DNA of 64,000 nucleotides from Winslowiella toletana (GTDB lineage: Bacteria > Pseudomonadota > Gammaproteobacteria > Enterobacterales > Enterobacteriaceae): the NCBI RefSeq assembly GCF_017875465.1, contig NZ_JAGGMQ010000001.1, forward strand, positions 3,906,001-3,970,000. The letters run 5' to 3'. Both the position numbers and the translations under genes were made by a program. Shown here in pieces: positions 30,028-40,140 of the stretch (position 1 is its first letter; the number at the start of each line of letters is the position of its first letter). Under the pieces are notes generated by a model. It was given only the letters and a program-made list of their open reading frames with translations, was not told the DNA's origin and did not search any database.

Positions 30028-31500
30028 TCAGCTTAGCGTATCCTGCTGATAGCGATAGATCTCGCCATCAGGCACAAAGGTTAAGCGATGCGTAATGCAC
30101 CGCGGCGCATCTTCGGCGTGATGCGAAACAAACAGCAGCTGGGTCTGTCCTTCGCCAATCAGCACATCAATAAAGCGACGCACCAGCAGCCGGTTTATCG
30201 GGTCCAGCCCCTGTAGCGGTTCATCGAGGATTAACAGCGTGGGATGTTTAACCAGCGCACGGGCAATCAATACCAGCCGCTGCTGTCCCCAGGAGAGACT
30301 GTGGAAGGGGGCGTCGGCAATGGCATGATTCATCCCCAGCAGCGCCAGCCAGCTGTTGGCCAGATGGTGCTGACGATCTGACACCGCCTGATAGAGTCCA
30401 ATTGAATCAAAATAGCCGGAGAGCACCACATTCCGCACGCTGGTGCTGACCCGGTAGTCAAGGTGCAGACTGCTGCTGACATAGCCAATATGCTGTTTGA
30501 TATCCCAGATGGTTTCACCGCTGCCGCGACGGATGCCAAACAGGGTCAGATCGTTGCTGTAACCCTGCGGATGATCGCCGGTCACCAGGCTGAGCAGCGT
30601 TGATTTCCCGGCGCCATTCGGGCCGACAATTTGCCAGTGCTCACCGGCCTTTACCTGCCAGCTCAGATTATGCAAAATCGCCCGATCGTTATACGACACC
30701 ACGCCGTTATTAAGCACAATCCGCGCCGCATCCGGCGCCATCTGTGGCTGGCTGTCGGGCGTATCCGCTTCCGGTAACGCCATCCCGGCCAGCTTCTCAC
30801 TGTGCGCCAGCTGCGCCACCAGTGCTTCAGCGAGGATCTCAGCGCGTGCGCCAGTGTGGGTGAGGGTGCACTCCGCCAGCACCCCGACGTTAGCGATAGC
30901 GTCGGGAATATCATCAAAACGGTTAAGCACCAGCACCAGCGTCAGTCCCTGCTGATGTAACTCGCCCAGCAGCGTCGCCAGACCAGCGCGCGACTGTACA
31001 TCAAGACCATCAAAAGGTTCATCAAGGATCAGCAGGTCCGGTTGCGCCATCAGCGCCTGACACAGCAGGGTTTTGCGCGTTTCGCCGGTGGAGAGGTATT
31101 TAAAGCGGCGATCCAGCAGATGGGTAATGCCAAACTGCGCGGCCAGCTGCTGACAGCGCGCGGCATCCTTTACCTCTTGCTGGATAATCTCCGCCATGGT
31201 GTAGCCGGTATCTTCTTCACCCGGGCTAAGTAAATCGGTGTTATTGCGCTCCCACTCTTCACTGACCAGCTTTTGCAGCTGCTCCAGCGACAACCGGGCA
31301 GGGCGCTGAAAGTCACAGCGACGTGCGCCCTGCAACAGCGTTAACTCGCCGGACAGCGCGCGCGCCAGTGATGATTTACCGCTGCCGTTAGCGCCGACAA
31401 ACGCCCAGCTTTCGCCACTGTTCAGCGTTAAATCGTTCAGGGTCAGTATTCGGGTATCGCTAAGACGAAACGTGCCTTGCGTAATTTGCAACGTAGTCAT
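30028..31500 (-). CDS. modF: Molybdate-linked ABC ATPase ModF
   Basis: 490 residues, the E. coli length. Two ABC ATPase domains in tandem, each with Walker A (GANGSGKSS near 37; GPNGAGKST near 295) and Walker B (LLILDEP in each). The first signature motif is LSTGE and the second LSWGQQ. No membrane part. It forms the modEF unit with the upstream modE (75 bp apart). The exact role is not known; it is thought to be linked to molybdenum use or photorepair. Confidence 0.94.
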   Translation of the reverse strand: MTTLQITQGTFRLSDTRILTLNDLTLNSGESWAFVGANGSGKSSLARALSGELTLLQGARRCDFQRPARLSLEQLQKLVSEEWERNNTDLLSPGEEDTGYTMAEIIQQEVKDAARCQQLAAQFGITHLLDRRFKYLSTGETRKTLLCQALMAQPDLLILDEPFDGLDVQSRAGLATLLGELHQQGLTLVLVLNRFDDIPDAIANVGVLAECTLTHTGARAEILAEALVAQLAHSEKLAGMALPEADTPDSQPQMAPDAARIVLNNGVVSYNDRAILHNLSWQVKAGEHWQIVGPNGAGKSTLLSLVTGDHPQGYSNDLTLFGIRRGSGETIWDIKQHIGYVSSSLHLDYRVSTSVRNVVLSGYFDSIGLYQAVSDRQHHLANSWLALLGMNHAIADAPFHSLSWGQQRLVLIARALVKHPTLLILDEPLQGLDPINRLLVRRFIDVLIGEGQTQLLFVSHHAEDAPRCITHRLTFVPDGEIYRYQQDTLS

Positions 31501-31575
31501 TATTTATCCCACTTTATGCATTGTCTTAACGGTTGTAACCACTGTGGGCAATAATGTCAAACCCTGCCATGCGCT

Positions 31576-32358
31576 TTACAGCAGCGTGGCAATGATCACC
31601 TGATCGGCATTGAAAGAGGCGCTGACATTGACGCCGGGTTGCAGCTGCTGCTGATCGACCAGCTTATTTGGCAGGGTGGCGCACAGGGTTTCGCCACTGC
31701 CCAGCGCCAGCAACACTTCGCTCTGCTGCTCGCCGCGTTCAATCTGGCTGACGGTGGCGGCAAGCTGATTGTCGGCGTCAGTCGCCTCGCGCGTGACGCT
31801 GACCCATGGCGCTTTAATCAGCACCAGTACCTCTTTGCCAGTGCTCAGTTGCAGACGATCGGCGCTTTGTTCGGTAAGCGCCGCTTTTAAGCGGGTCACG
31901 CCATCGGCGAGCAACACCTCTACATGCTGCTGCACCTGCAGGTTATCGCGCTCAGTGATGGTGCCAAACAGCTGGTTACGCGCGCTGGTTTGCAGCGAGA
32001 AACGGGAGATGGCCGCCAGCAGGCTGTCCAGCGGCAGCTGATCATCCTGTAACACATCAAACGCTTTCTGCTGAATCTGCTCCAGTAACTGAAACAGCTG
32101 GATCAGCCGCTCACCGTACAGCGTCAGCACCGCGCCGCCGCCGCCTTTGCCGCCGGTGGCGCGCTCCACCAGCAAGCGGTCGGCCATCTGGTTCATTTCA
32201 TTGATGGCATCCCAGGCGCTTTTATAGCTGATCCCCGCCAGCTTTGCGCCCTGGCTGATGGAGCCGGTATGCTGAATCTGTTTCAGCAGTTCTATCCGGC
32301 GCGGATCGGCGAACAGTTTCTGTTGCAGTCTGATAATGAGTGAAATACTGGCCTGCAT
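31576..32358 (-). CDS. modE: Molybdate-responsive regulator ModE
   Basis: 260 residues (E. coli 262). N-terminal winged helix-turn-helix (about 20-110; GSISQGAKLAGISYKSAWDAIN) and two C-terminal Mop/TOBE molybdate-binding domains (about 125-190 and 195-258; SARNQLFGTI). Molybdate-bound ModE represses modABC and activates moa and molybdoenzyme genes. Two matching ModE boxes lie in this window, before modA and before moaA. It is divergent from acrZ. Confidence 0.97.
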   Translation of the reverse strand: MQASISLIIRLQQKLFADPRRIELLKQIQHTGSISQGAKLAGISYKSAWDAINEMNQMADRLLVERATGGKGGGGAVLTLYGERLIQLFQLLEQIQQKAFDVLQDDQLPLDSLLAAISRFSLQTSARNQLFGTITERDNLQVQQHVEVLLADGVTRLKAALTEQSADRLQLSTGKEVLVLIKAPWVSVTREATDADNQLAATVSQIERGEQQSEVLLALGSGETLCATLPNKLVDQQQLQPGVNVSASFNADQVIIATLL

Positions 32359-32469
32359 GGTCTCTCCCCGGGTGAATCAGTCAGTCGATTGTAAAGCGCA
32401 CAAAAGGTCAGTGCACTTTTTTCTCCTGCCGTTACAATGGTTTTTTTGCTCAGTGCAGATGAGGCTCCG

Positions 32470-32628
32470 ATGTTTGAGTTATTAAAAAGTCTGGCATTCG
32501 CCATTATTATGGTGCCGGTAGTGATGGCGCTAATCCTTGGCGCAATTTATGGCCTCGGTGAAATCTTTAACGTCATCTCCAAAATTGGTCACCGCCGCGA
32601 AGACCAGCCAGCAAAAAACCGCCAGTAA
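32470..32628 (+). CDS. acrZ: Small membrane protein AcrZ (AcrAB-TolC accessory)
   Basis: A 52-residue protein with one long hydrophobic helix ([18 protein letters not shown]...), nearly identical to E. coli AcrZ (49 residues) apart from the tail. AcrZ binds AcrB and changes its substrate preference. The start is ATG 32470 by homology; an upstream in-frame ATG at 32437 is not part of the family. It lies between divergent modE and modA, as in E. coli. Confidence 0.93.
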   Translation: MFELLKSLAFAIIMVPVVMALILGAIYGLGEIFNVISKIGHRREDQPAKNRQ

Positions 32629-32654
32629 AAATCCAGGGCCGGTACAAGCCATTG

Positions 32655-32682
32655 GCAGGGGCGGCGTTAACGCCGCCCCTGC
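32655..32682 (+). terminator. Strong hairpin after acrZ
   Basis: Perfect 12-bp stem GCAGGGGCGGCG / CGCCGCCCCTGC with a TTAA loop, followed by AGTCTGTT. The T run is imperfect, but the position 26 bp after acrZ fits a terminator. Confidence 0.6.
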
Positions 32683-32749
32683 AGTCTGTTATCACATCTA
32701 AACTTCCGCTAATTTCCGCCGATATAGCACATGACAGTTTTTGCGTAGT

Positions 32750-32773
32750 CGTTATATTATGAAATATATAACG
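32750..32773 (+). promoter_or_regulatory. ModE box upstream of modA
   Basis: Inverted repeat CGTTATAT-N8-ATATAACG, in line with the ModE consensus. It lies 16 bp before the modA start and would overlap the promoter, which fits repression by molybdate-bound ModE. Confidence 0.9.
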
Positions 32774-32789
32774 TAACCTGGAGATTGCT

Positions 32790-33563
32790 ATGTCTGTCAA
32801 ATTACACCACTGGTTTACCGGTGCCGCTTTAACGCTATCTGTTGCCGCTCATGCGGTCGCGGCCGATAAAATCACGGTGTTCGCTGCGGCTTCGCTGACC
32901 AATGCGCTGGAAGAGATCGCCACGCAATATCAGCAGGGCAAAGAGGTGAAAATTGTCTCTTCTTTCGCTTCGTCCTCAACGCTGGCGCGTCAGATTGAAC
33001 AGGGCGCGCCAGCCGACCTGTTTATCTCCGCCGACCAGCAGTGGATGGATTATGCCATCGATAAAAAAACCATCGATGACAGCAGCCGTTACACCCTGTT
33101 AGGCAACGATCTGGTGCTGGTGGCGCCCACCGCCGCGAAACCGCAGCCGGTTGCCATCAGCAAAACCACCGACTGGAAAAGCCTGCTAAATGGTCAGCGC
33201 CTGGCGGTTGGCGATCCGGATCATGTACCGGCCGGGATTTATGCCAAAGAGGCATTACAAAATCTGGGTGCATGGGATACGCTGTCACCGGTAATGGCGC
33301 GCAGCAACAGCGTGCGTGCAGCACTGGCGCTGGTAGAGCGTGATGAAACGCCCTACGGTATCGTCTATGGCTCGGATGCCATTGCCAGTAAAAAAGTGAC
33401 GGTGGTCGGCACATTCCCTGCTGACAGCCATAAGCCGGTGGAATATCCGATGGCGATCGTCAGACAACATAACTCAGCCGCCGTCACGGCTTTTTATCAG
33501 TACCTGAAAGGTGCGGAAGCAGCGGCGATCTTTAAACGTTACGGATTTGCGCCACGCACATGA
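32790..33563 (+). CDS. modA: Molybdate ABC transporter substrate-binding protein
   Basis: 257 residues, the E. coli length. Signal peptide (cleavage after AHAVAA) and a periplasmic type II binding protein fold; oxyanion-binding segments FAAASLTNALEE and SFASSSTLARQIEQGAPADLF are conserved. It delivers molybdate or tungstate to ModBC. Its TGA overlaps the modB ATG. Confidence 0.97.
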   Translation: MSVKLHHWFTGAALTLSVAAHAVAADKITVFAAASLTNALEEIATQYQQGKEVKIVSSFASSSTLARQIEQGAPADLFISADQQWMDYAIDKKTIDDSSRYTLLGNDLVLVAPTAAKPQPVAISKTTDWKSLLNGQRLAVGDPDHVPAGIYAKEALQNLGAWDTLSPVMARSNSVRAALALVERDETPYGIVYGSDAIASKKVTVVGTFPADSHKPVEYPMAIVRQHNSAAVTAFYQYLKGAEAAAIFKRYGFAPRT

Positions 33564-34249
33564 TACTCAGCGATCTCGAATGGCAGGCGGTTGAACTTAG
33601 CCTGAAAGTCTCCACCGTTGCGGTGATATGCAGTTTGCCATTGGGGATCCTGGTCGCATGGGTACTGGTGCGCTGCCAGTTTCCCGGTAAAGCGCTGCTG
33701 GACAGTGTTGTCCATCTGCCACTGGTGCTGCCGCCAGTGGTGGTGGGCTATCTGTTACTGATTGCCCTCGGGCGGCGCGGCTTTATCGGCGAATGGCTGT
33801 ATAACTGGTTCGGCTTTAGTTTTGCTTTTAGCTGGCGCGGTGCGGCGCTGGCCTCGGCGGTGGTGGCTTTTCCGCTGATGGTGCGCGCTATCCGCCTGGC
33901 GCTGGAAGCGGTGGACAGCAAGCTGGAGCAGGCGGCGCGTACGCTGGGCGCCGGACGCTGGCGGGTGTTTTTCACCATTACGCTGCCGCTGACGCTGCCG
34001 GGCATTATTGTCGGCACCGTGCTGGGCTTTGCCCGCTCGCTCGGTGAGTTTGGCGCCACGATTACCTTTGTCTCTAATATTCCTGGCGAAACCCGCACGC
34101 TTCCCCTCGCGATGTATACCCTGATTGAAACCCCCGGCGCCGAAGGCGCGGCGGCGCGCCTCTGTGTGATTGCTATTGTGCTGGCGCTGATGTCGCTGTT
34201 GTTATCGGAATGGCTGGCCCGCTGGGGCCGTAAACGGCTGGGGGCGTAA
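33560..34249 (+). CDS. modB: Molybdate ABC transporter permease
   Basis: 229 residues, the E. coli length, with five or more hydrophobic helices and the EAA-type loop [24 protein letters not shown] that contacts ModC. It overlaps modA by 4 bp and modC by 1 bp, which indicates tight coupling. Confidence 0.97.
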   Translation: MILSDLEWQAVELSLKVSTVAVICSLPLGILVAWVLVRCQFPGKALLDSVVHLPLVLPPVVVGYLLLIALGRRGFIGEWLYNWFGFSFAFSWRGAALASAVVAFPLMVRAIRLALEAVDSKLEQAARTLGAGRWRVFFTITLPLTLPGIIVGTVLGFARSLGEFGATITFVSNIPGETRTLPLAMYTLIETPGAEGAAARLCVIAIVLALMSLLLSEWLARWGRKRLGA

Positions 34250-35307
34250 TGCTGGAACTTAACTTCAGCCAGCAGCTGGGCGATCATCAGCTGACCATTG
34301 ACCAGACTCTGCCCGCGCAGGGCATTACCGCGATTTTTGGCGTTTCCGGCGCCGGTAAAACCTCACTGATTAATGCCATCAGCGGTTTAACCCGACCACA
34401 GCAGGGCGTGATTCGCCTCAATGGCCGGGTGCTGAGTGATGCGCAGAGCGGGGAGTTTCTGCCGCCGGAGCAGCGTCGTGTCGGTTATGTGTTCCAGGAT
34501 GCGCGCCTGTTCCCGCACTACCGGGTACGCGGCAACCTGCAATATGGTATGGCGAAAAGCATGAAGCCGCAGTTTGATACGCTGGTGCAGCTGCTGGGGA
34601 TTGAACCCTTGCTGACACGCTTTCCCTGGTCACTGTCCGGCGGTGAGAAACAGCGGGTGGCGATTGGTCGCGCCCTGCTGACCGCGCCGGAAATTTTACT
34701 GCTGGATGAACCGCTGGCTTCACTGGATCTGCCGCGCAAGCGCGAGTTGTTGCCTTATCTGCAAAAGCTGGCGAAGCAGGTGGATACGCCGATGCTGTAT
34801 GTGTCACACAGTCTTGATGAGATCCTGCATCTGGCCGATAACGTGCTGGTGCTGGATCAGGGTAAGGTCAAAGCCTTTGGCGCGCTGGAGCAGGTGTGGA
34901 GCAGCAGCGCGATGCGTCCGTGGCTGCCGCATGCTGACCAGAGCAGCGTATTGCGCGTTCAGGTGCTGGAGCAGCATCCTTACTACGCGATGACCGCGCT
35001 GTCGCTGGGCGATCAGCATATCTGGGTCAGTCGCGTCGATGCGCCGCCGAAAACGCCATTGCGGATCCGCATCCGCGCCGCCGATGTTTCGCTGGCATTG
35101 CAGCCGCCGCAAAACACCACTATCCGCAATATTCTGCCGGTACAGGTGGCGGAGCTGCTGGAGATCGACGATCAGATTGAGGTCAGGCTACAGGTGGGGC
35201 ATCGCGAGCTGTGGGCGCGGATTACGCCCTGGGCTCGCGATGAACTGGCGATTAAGCCGGGGATGTGGCTTTACGCGCAGATTAAGAGCGTGTCAATCAC
35301 GCCCTGA
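34249..35307 (+). CDS. modC: Molybdate ABC transporter ATP-binding protein
   Basis: 352 residues, the E. coli length. ABC ATPase domain with Walker [10 protein letters not shown], signature [15 protein letters not shown] and Walker [12 protein letters not shown]; a C-terminal Mop domain (about residues 290-350) can bind oxyanion. It ends immediately next to the 3' end of ybhA, with no gap. Confidence 0.97.
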   Translation: MLELNFSQQLGDHQLTIDQTLPAQGITAIFGVSGAGKTSLINAISGLTRPQQGVIRLNGRVLSDAQSGEFLPPEQRRVGYVFQDARLFPHYRVRGNLQYGMAKSMKPQFDTLVQLLGIEPLLTRFPWSLSGGEKQRVAIGRALLTAPEILLLDEPLASLDLPRKRELLPYLQKLAKQVDTPMLYVSHSLDEILHLADNVLVLDQGKVKAFGALEQVWSSSAMRPWLPHADQSSVLRVQVLEQHPYYAMTALSLGDQHIWVSRVDAPPKTPLRIRIRAADVSLALQPPQNTTIRNILPVQVAELLEIDDQIEVRLQVGHRELWARITPWARDELAIKPGMWLYAQIKSVSITP

Positions 35308-36126
35308 TTACAGCACTTCACGGTAGATGGTTTCGGCGATGCCAGGCTCAAGGTTGGTGCCAGTCACCCGGTGGGCGCGCGCTTTGATCGCCTCATCGGC
35401 ATTGCCCATCGCCACGCCTAAACCGACGCTTTCCAGCATGCTGAGATCGTTATAGTTATCACCAAACGCCAGCACTTCACTCATCTGATAACCCGCTGAC
35501 GCCACCCACTGCGCCAGACGCTTGCCTTTGCTGTTACCGGCGCGGGCGATATCAACCTGATCGTGCCATGACCATTCGCAGGCCAGTCCCATCTCATGTT
35601 CCACTTTATCGGCAAATTGTTGCAGCGCACGGGTATCCGGGTGGGAGAGGGCAAACTTCCAGATCGACCCGGCTTCATTGGCCGCCGCACTCAGGCTGTC
35701 CACCTGCAGGAAGGTTGGGCGCTGATGTTCCGGCAGCGACTCCGCCCAGTTAATGGTGCGCGTGACGTGGCCGGTAGCGGTCTGATAAAGCATGGCGTTA
35801 TCAACATACAGCAGACCATGAATTGCCTGCTGGTCCAGCATTTTAATCACCTGCTGCGCCTGATCCAGTGGCAGCGGGTCGGAACTCAGTACCTTTTTTG
35901 CATGATAATCATACAAATAAGTCCCGTTACAGCAAATTGCAGGTGTATCTAATGCCAGTGCCTGATAAAAAGGGTGAATAGCAACGTGATGGCGACCGGT
36001 GACGATCAGCACTTTTACGCCAGCCTGTTGGGCTTTTGCCAGTGCTTCCAGTGACTCCGGGAGTATGGTCTTATTCGGTGTCAGCAGTGTGCCGTCAAGA
36101 TCAAGGGCGATAACGCGATAGCTCAT
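35308..36126 (-). CDS. ybhA: HAD-family (Cof-type) pyridoxal phosphatase
   Basis: 272 residues, the E. coli YbhA length. HAD motif I is LDLDGTLLTP (nucleophile Asp near residue 9), and motif IV is FGDNYNDLSMLE. The family acts on sugar phosphates; E. coli YbhA dephosphorylates pyridoxal phosphate and some hexose phosphates. It is convergent with modC and divergent from pgl. Confidence 0.95.
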   Translation of the reverse strand: MSYRVIALDLDGTLLTPNKTILPESLEALAKAQQAGVKVLIVTGRHHVAIHPFYQALALDTPAICCNGTYLYDYHAKKVLSSDPLPLDQAQQVIKMLDQQAIHGLLYVDNAMLYQTATGHVTRTINWAESLPEHQRPTFLQVDSLSAAANEAGSIWKFALSHPDTRALQQFADKVEHEMGLACEWSWHDQVDIARAGNSKGKRLAQWVASAGYQMSEVLAFGDNYNDLSMLESVGLGVAMGNADEAIKARAHRVTGTNLEPGIAETIYREVL

Positions 36127-36282
36127 AAGTCATTCCGGTGGTAATTATTATCAAACCAATGATACTACACCTTGCTGCGGTTTCGACCAAACCGGCAGCA
36201 ACCTAATCATCTGACGGGCTGCCGTAAAACAGGCTACGCTTTGCGGCAGGTCTTACTTTCAGGCATTGAACAAGGAGCATTC

Positions 36283-37278
36283 ATGAAACAAGTTGTCTAC
36301 ACCGCCAGCCCCGAGAGCCAGCAAATTCACGTCTGGCAGCTAAACGATCAGGGTGAGCTGACACTGTTGCAGGTGGTTGATGTGGCAGGCCAGGTCCAGC
36401 CGATGGTGGTTAATCCAGCGCAGGGTTTTCTCTATGTGGGTGCTCGTCCTGATTTTCGTGTGATTGCCTACAGTATCGCCGCTGATGGCAGCCTGACTGA
36501 AGCCGGACAGGCGCCGCTACCGGGCAGCCCGAGCCATATCTCTACCGACCGTAGCGGTCGCCTCCTGTTCAGTGCCTCGTATAACAATGCCTCATTCAGC
36601 ATCAGCCCGATTGGTTTTGATGGTCTGCCGCTGGCGCCGAGCCAGGTCATCGAAGGGCTGGAAGGTTGTCACTCGGTAAATATCGATATCAGCAACCGCA
36701 ATCTGTTTGTGCCCGCGCTGCTGCAGGATCGTATCTGTCTCTATCAGCTGACCGATGAGGGTAAAGCCGAACCGCGTCCGCAGGCGCAGGTCACCAGCGT
36801 CGCCGGCGCCGGTCCGCGGCATATGGCATTCCACCCTAATCAGCAGTTCGCTTACTGTATTAATGAGCTGGACAGCACGGTTGACGTCTGGCAGCTGAGC
36901 AATGCTGATGGTGAAGTGGCGCGGGTACAGACGCTGGATATGATGCCTGCTGATTTCAGTGGTACGCGCTGGGCGGCGGATATCCATCTGACGCCGGACG
37001 GCCGTCATCTGTATGCCTGTGACCGCACGGCCAGCATTGTTACCGCCTTTAGTGTCAGTGAAGACGGTGCGCTGATTGAGCTGGCGGGTTATCAGCCAAC
37101 CGAAGCGCAGCCGCGTGGCTTTAATATCGACCACAGCGGGCAGTATCTGATTGCCGCAGGTCAGAAGTCGCATCATATTGAAGTGTATAAAATCGATGGT
37201 GCGCACGGACAGTTGCAGCCGCTGGCGCGTTATGCGGTCGGTCAGGGCCCGATGTGGGTGGTGATTCACCAGTTGTAG
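36283..37278 (+). CDS. pgl: 6-phosphogluconolactonase
   Basis: 331 residues, same as E. coli Pgl (YbhE). A seven-bladed propeller of the YkgB/lactonase type that hydrolyses 6-phosphogluconolactone in the pentose phosphate pathway. The start ATG 36283 has AAGGAG at 36272-36277; the longer in-frame start at 36172 adds 37 non-conserved residues. Family segments [19 protein letters not shown] and QGPMWVVIH are present. Confidence 0.97.
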   Translation: MKQVVYTASPESQQIHVWQLNDQGELTLLQVVDVAGQVQPMVVNPAQGFLYVGARPDFRVIAYSIAADGSLTEAGQAPLPGSPSHISTDRSGRLLFSASYNNASFSISPIGFDGLPLAPSQVIEGLEGCHSVNIDISNRNLFVPALLQDRICLYQLTDEGKAEPRPQAQVTSVAGAGPRHMAFHPNQQFAYCINELDSTVDVWQLSNADGEVARVQTLDMMPADFSGTRWAADIHLTPDGRHLYACDRTASIVTAFSVSEDGALIELAGYQPTEAQPRGFNIDHSGQYLIAAGQKSHHIEVYKIDGAHGQLQPLARYAVGQGPMWVVIHQL

Positions 37279-37318
37279 GTTTTTGCTACTGCGAAGGCTG
37301 TATCGGATGGCCTGAACG

Positions 37319-37359
37319 CTGTTTCGCTCGCCTTTAGGGTGAGCGAAACAGTCTATTTT
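37319..37359 (+). terminator. Intrinsic terminator of pgl
   Basis: Perfect 11-bp stem CTGTTTCGCTC / GAGCGAAACAG, extendable through a wobble pair, followed by TCTATTTT. It lies 40 bp after pgl and 37 bp before the 3' end of the opposite orphan gene. Confidence 0.8.
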
Positions 37360-37395
37360 CAGAAATGCGACTTGGCCTTAATGAACCGGGATATC

Positions 37396-38715
37396 TCAAG
37401 GGCTCTCTATTTCGTCTTCACTACTGGTATTGAAACTATTACCAGGGAAAACCTTGCTGCTGAAAGCCTGTAATTCTTCAGGTTTTTCAGTGAAACGCGT
37501 TCTTAATTCGATGCCTCTTTCAATTGCTTTTTCATCGTTACCAGGAGCGAGGGCATTGAGTGCTAAATGCTGTATTTCACCAGCAAACACCATGCCGATA
37601 CGTTGGCTGGAACGATAGAGGGTAAATTGGTTAATATGCGGATCGAACAAACCACCAGAGCCTTCTTGCTGAAGCATTGTCTCAAGCTCGTGACAAGTGC
37701 CACATGCGACAAATTTGCCATCTATTGGAATGATTATCGGCTTGGATGCTTTATTTTTATTGTGGTTTTTATATATTTCATCTTTATTTTCAGCTAAAAA
37801 GTTCTCAATGTTTTGTTCTGCATGTCTTGTTTGAGTAATCCTTTTTGATAAGTATTTCGCTAAATTATCATCATGCACCGGTGCATGAATCATAATATTG
37901 TTGAAATTATTTTTTTTTGCTTCAGATAAAACCTTGAACAACACATTTACCATGTGCTTGCACTGTTTTTTTATATCGGTAATACTCAGCCCTGCATTCA
38001 GCATTTTTTGGTAATCTCCCACGGATTTCCCGTTTAATATGCTGTCAATTTCCTTTTCCATTCTCACCAATGTTAAGATTAACTTCTCTGTGGAAAGAAA
38101 TGCTCTTAACTTTATCTGATGTCTGTAGTTACGGGAAGCTGAAACCTGGAACCAATCGTTTTTGTCCACCGGTCTTTTGATGTCCGGTTGAGATGTTTCA
38201 TCATTTAGTGATAAATATAGTGCTTGTTCTATTTTATCAGTGTTATAATTTGCTGATATATGAATTTTTTCACCAAAAACACTGACCTGGACCTCTATAG
38301 GGTTTGTTTTTAGCTCCACATTCATTTTATCATGGATAGCCGTCGCAATATGACGAAGGATTTGAGATACCCTGTTTATTCCAGTATATGCTTTATCTTT
38401 GGTAGGGTTGATTTCTTGTCTGTAAATTGTTTGCTGCTGACCTTGATTAAGATAAAATGCAGGTTTTTTACCCAGTGCCCACTTTTTATTATCTGTGGTA
38501 GGACCGATCACGACATTGTGGTCAAATATGAATTTAGGAATTTTAACTTCAGCTTCATTGTTTTTTGAATTTGATTTAACCTTGGTGTCAGTTTTGATGT
38601 TGATATTGGTGATTTTTTTTATATTTACAATATTTTTTAATGAATGTTCATGTTTATATATTTTATCCAGTTGTGGAATGTTGTTAATTTGCCCTGATGG
38701 ATTTTCAGTTTTCAT
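37396..38715 (-). CDS. AT-rich orphan protein with deaminase-like HAE / CxxC residues
   Basis: 439 residues; I recognise no family over the full length. It is poor in G+C and rich in Lys, Asn and Ile, unlike all neighbours, and stands between pgl and ybhB, so it was probably acquired. The last third holds TRHAEQNI (H298, A299, E300) and, 38 residues later, VACGTCHELE (C338, C341) after a hydrophobic strand (KPIIIPIDGKFV). The order His-x-Glu then Cys-x2-Cys is the zinc and catalytic signature of the cytidine-deaminase fold; the CGxC form recalls bacterial toxin deaminases such as DddA. There is no signal peptide or membrane helix; the polar N terminus could suit a secreted effector. No immunity or secretion gene lies beside it. 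The function is inference. Confidence 0.7.
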   Translation of the reverse strand: MKTENPSGQINNIPQLDKIYKHEHSLKNIVNIKKITNINIKTDTKVKSNSKNNEAEVKIPKFIFDHNVVIGPTTDNKKWALGKKPAFYLNQGQQQTIYRQEINPTKDKAYTGINRVSQILRHIATAIHDKMNVELKTNPIEVQVSVFGEKIHISANYNTDKIEQALYLSLNDETSQPDIKRPVDKNDWFQVSASRNYRHQIKLRAFLSTEKLILTLVRMEKEIDSILNGKSVGDYQKMLNAGLSITDIKKQCKHMVNVLFKVLSEAKKNNFNNIMIHAPVHDDNLAKYLSKRITQTRHAEQNIENFLAENKDEIYKNHNKNKASKPIIIPIDGKFVACGTCHELETMLQQEGSGGLFDPHINQFTLYRSSQRIGMVFAGEIQHLALNALAPGNDEKAIERGIELRTRFTEKPEELQAFSSKVFPGNSFNTSSEDEIESP

Positions 38716-38953
38716 TTAAAAGCTCAGCCTGGTGGGGTTTAAAAACTTTATATTTATAATGATATTTTAGTTGTTATTTTTTTTATTTAATGATTAATAA
38801 TTAATTGATTATTAATGCTAAGGGTGTTTTTGATTATATTATCGTTGGAATGACGTTTGTAAACGTCAGATTGATCAGAAAGGGGCGATTATTATTCACC
38901 CCTGATGTTGTAAGAAAGGTTTTAATGTTGTGAACTATGCGGGAGTTATCATC

Positions 38954-39430
38954 TCAGCTATACATCGCCGTAATCGACGCGCTGGCTAAACTGTGAAAAT
39001 GCACATTAAAGCCCAGCATCGCGCCACTGGCGTGCTCATCCACCTCCAGCTTCTCCACATCCAGCGCATAGACGCTAAAGATATAGCGATGGGATTCACC
39101 TTTCGGTGGCGCCGCGCCGCCATAGCCCGCTTTACCAAAATCGGTACGCGTCTGCACCGCTTCTTCCGGCAAATCAGCAATGCCGGAACCGGCGCCTTGC
39201 GGTAATACCGTGACGCTGGCAGGAATATTCGCCACTCCCCAGTGCCACCAGCCGGAACCGGTCGGCGCATCGGGATCATAGCAGGTGACGACAAAACTTT
39301 TGGTTCCAGCAGGAACCTCATCCCACGCCAGCTGCGGGGAAAGGTTATCGCCCTCGTAGCCCATGCCATTAAACACATGGCGCTCAGGCAGTTTTTCCCC
39401 GTCGTTAAAATCCTGACTGAAAATTCTCAT
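38954..39430 (-). CDS. ybhB: PEBP-family protein YbhB
   Basis: 158 residues from ATG 39430, which has AGAGGAG five bases upstream; this equals the E. coli length. The start codon is preceded by in-frame GTG and TTG codons that could add two residues. Phosphatidylethanolamine-binding-protein fold with the ligand-site motifs CYDPDAPTGSGWWHW and PPKGESHRYIF. Cytoplasmic; the role is not established. Confidence 0.94.
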   Translation of the reverse strand: MRIFSQDFNDGEKLPERHVFNGMGYEGDNLSPQLAWDEVPAGTKSFVVTCYDPDAPTGSGWWHWGVANIPASVTVLPQGAGSGIADLPEEAVQTRTDFGKAGYGGAAPPKGESHRYIFSVYALDVEKLEVDEHASGAMLGFNVHFHSLASASITAMYS

Positions 39431-39456
39431 CAACACTCCTCTGTAAGTGAGTTTGG

Positions 39457-40140
39457 TTATAAATGAAGCAACTTCAGCAACTCCTCAGCGGCGGCAGCGG
39501 AAGAGGCGGGATTCTGTCCGGTGACCAGATGACCGTCGGTCAGAGTGTACACTCCCCAGTTGTCGGTATGCTCGAAGTGCGCGCCCAGCTGCTTCAGTTC
39601 GTCTTCCACCAGGAAAGGCACCACGTCGGTCAGGCCGACTGCCTGCTCTTCACTGTTGGTAAATCCTGTTACCCGCTTACCGGCCACCAGCGGCGTGCCG
39701 TCTGGTTTTTTAACATGACGCAGTACACCCGGTGCATGGCATACTGCACCCACCGGTTTACCGCTGGCAAACAGGTTTTCGATCAGCGCGATGCTCGATT
39801 TATCTTCCGCCAGATCCCACAGCGGACCATGGCCGCCAGGATAAAATACCGCGTCGTATTTGCTGCTGTCGATGGTATCGAGGCGCAGCGTATTGGCCAG
39901 CGCCTGTTGCGCGGCGGAGTCATGGCGGAAACGCTCAGTATCGGTGGTTTGCGCATCGGGTTCATCACTTACCGGATCCAGCGGTGGCTGGCCGCCCAGC
40001 GGCGAAGCCAGTACCACATTGATGCCGGCATCTTTAAACACATAATATGGCGCGACAAACTCTTCCAGCCAGAAACCGGTTTTTTTACCGGTATCACCCA
40101 GTTTATCGTGCGAGGTTAATACCATCAGCACTTTCATCAT
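39457..40140 (-). CDS. DJ-1/PfpI-family protein (Hsp31-like)
   Basis: 227 residues. The class I amidotransferase-like fold has nucleophile Cys134 followed by His135 (AVCHAPG) and the acidic residue Glu26 near the site. Such proteins act as glyoxalase III-type or deglycase-type stress proteins. ATG 40140 overlaps the stop of the upstream oxidoreductase gene as ATGA, with GGAGG just before, so the two genes form a coupled pair. A second ATG directly follows. Confidence 0.88.
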   Translation of the reverse strand: MMKVLMVLTSHDKLGDTGKKTGFWLEEFVAPYYVFKDAGINVVLASPLGGQPPLDPVSDEPDAQTTDTERFRHDSAAQQALANTLRLDTIDSSKYDAVFYPGGHGPLWDLAEDKSSIALIENLFASGKPVGAVCHAPGVLRHVKKPDGTPLVAGKRVTGFTNSEEQAVGLTDVVPFLVEDELKQLGAHFEHTDNWGVYTLTDGHLVTGQNPASSAAAAEELLKLLHL

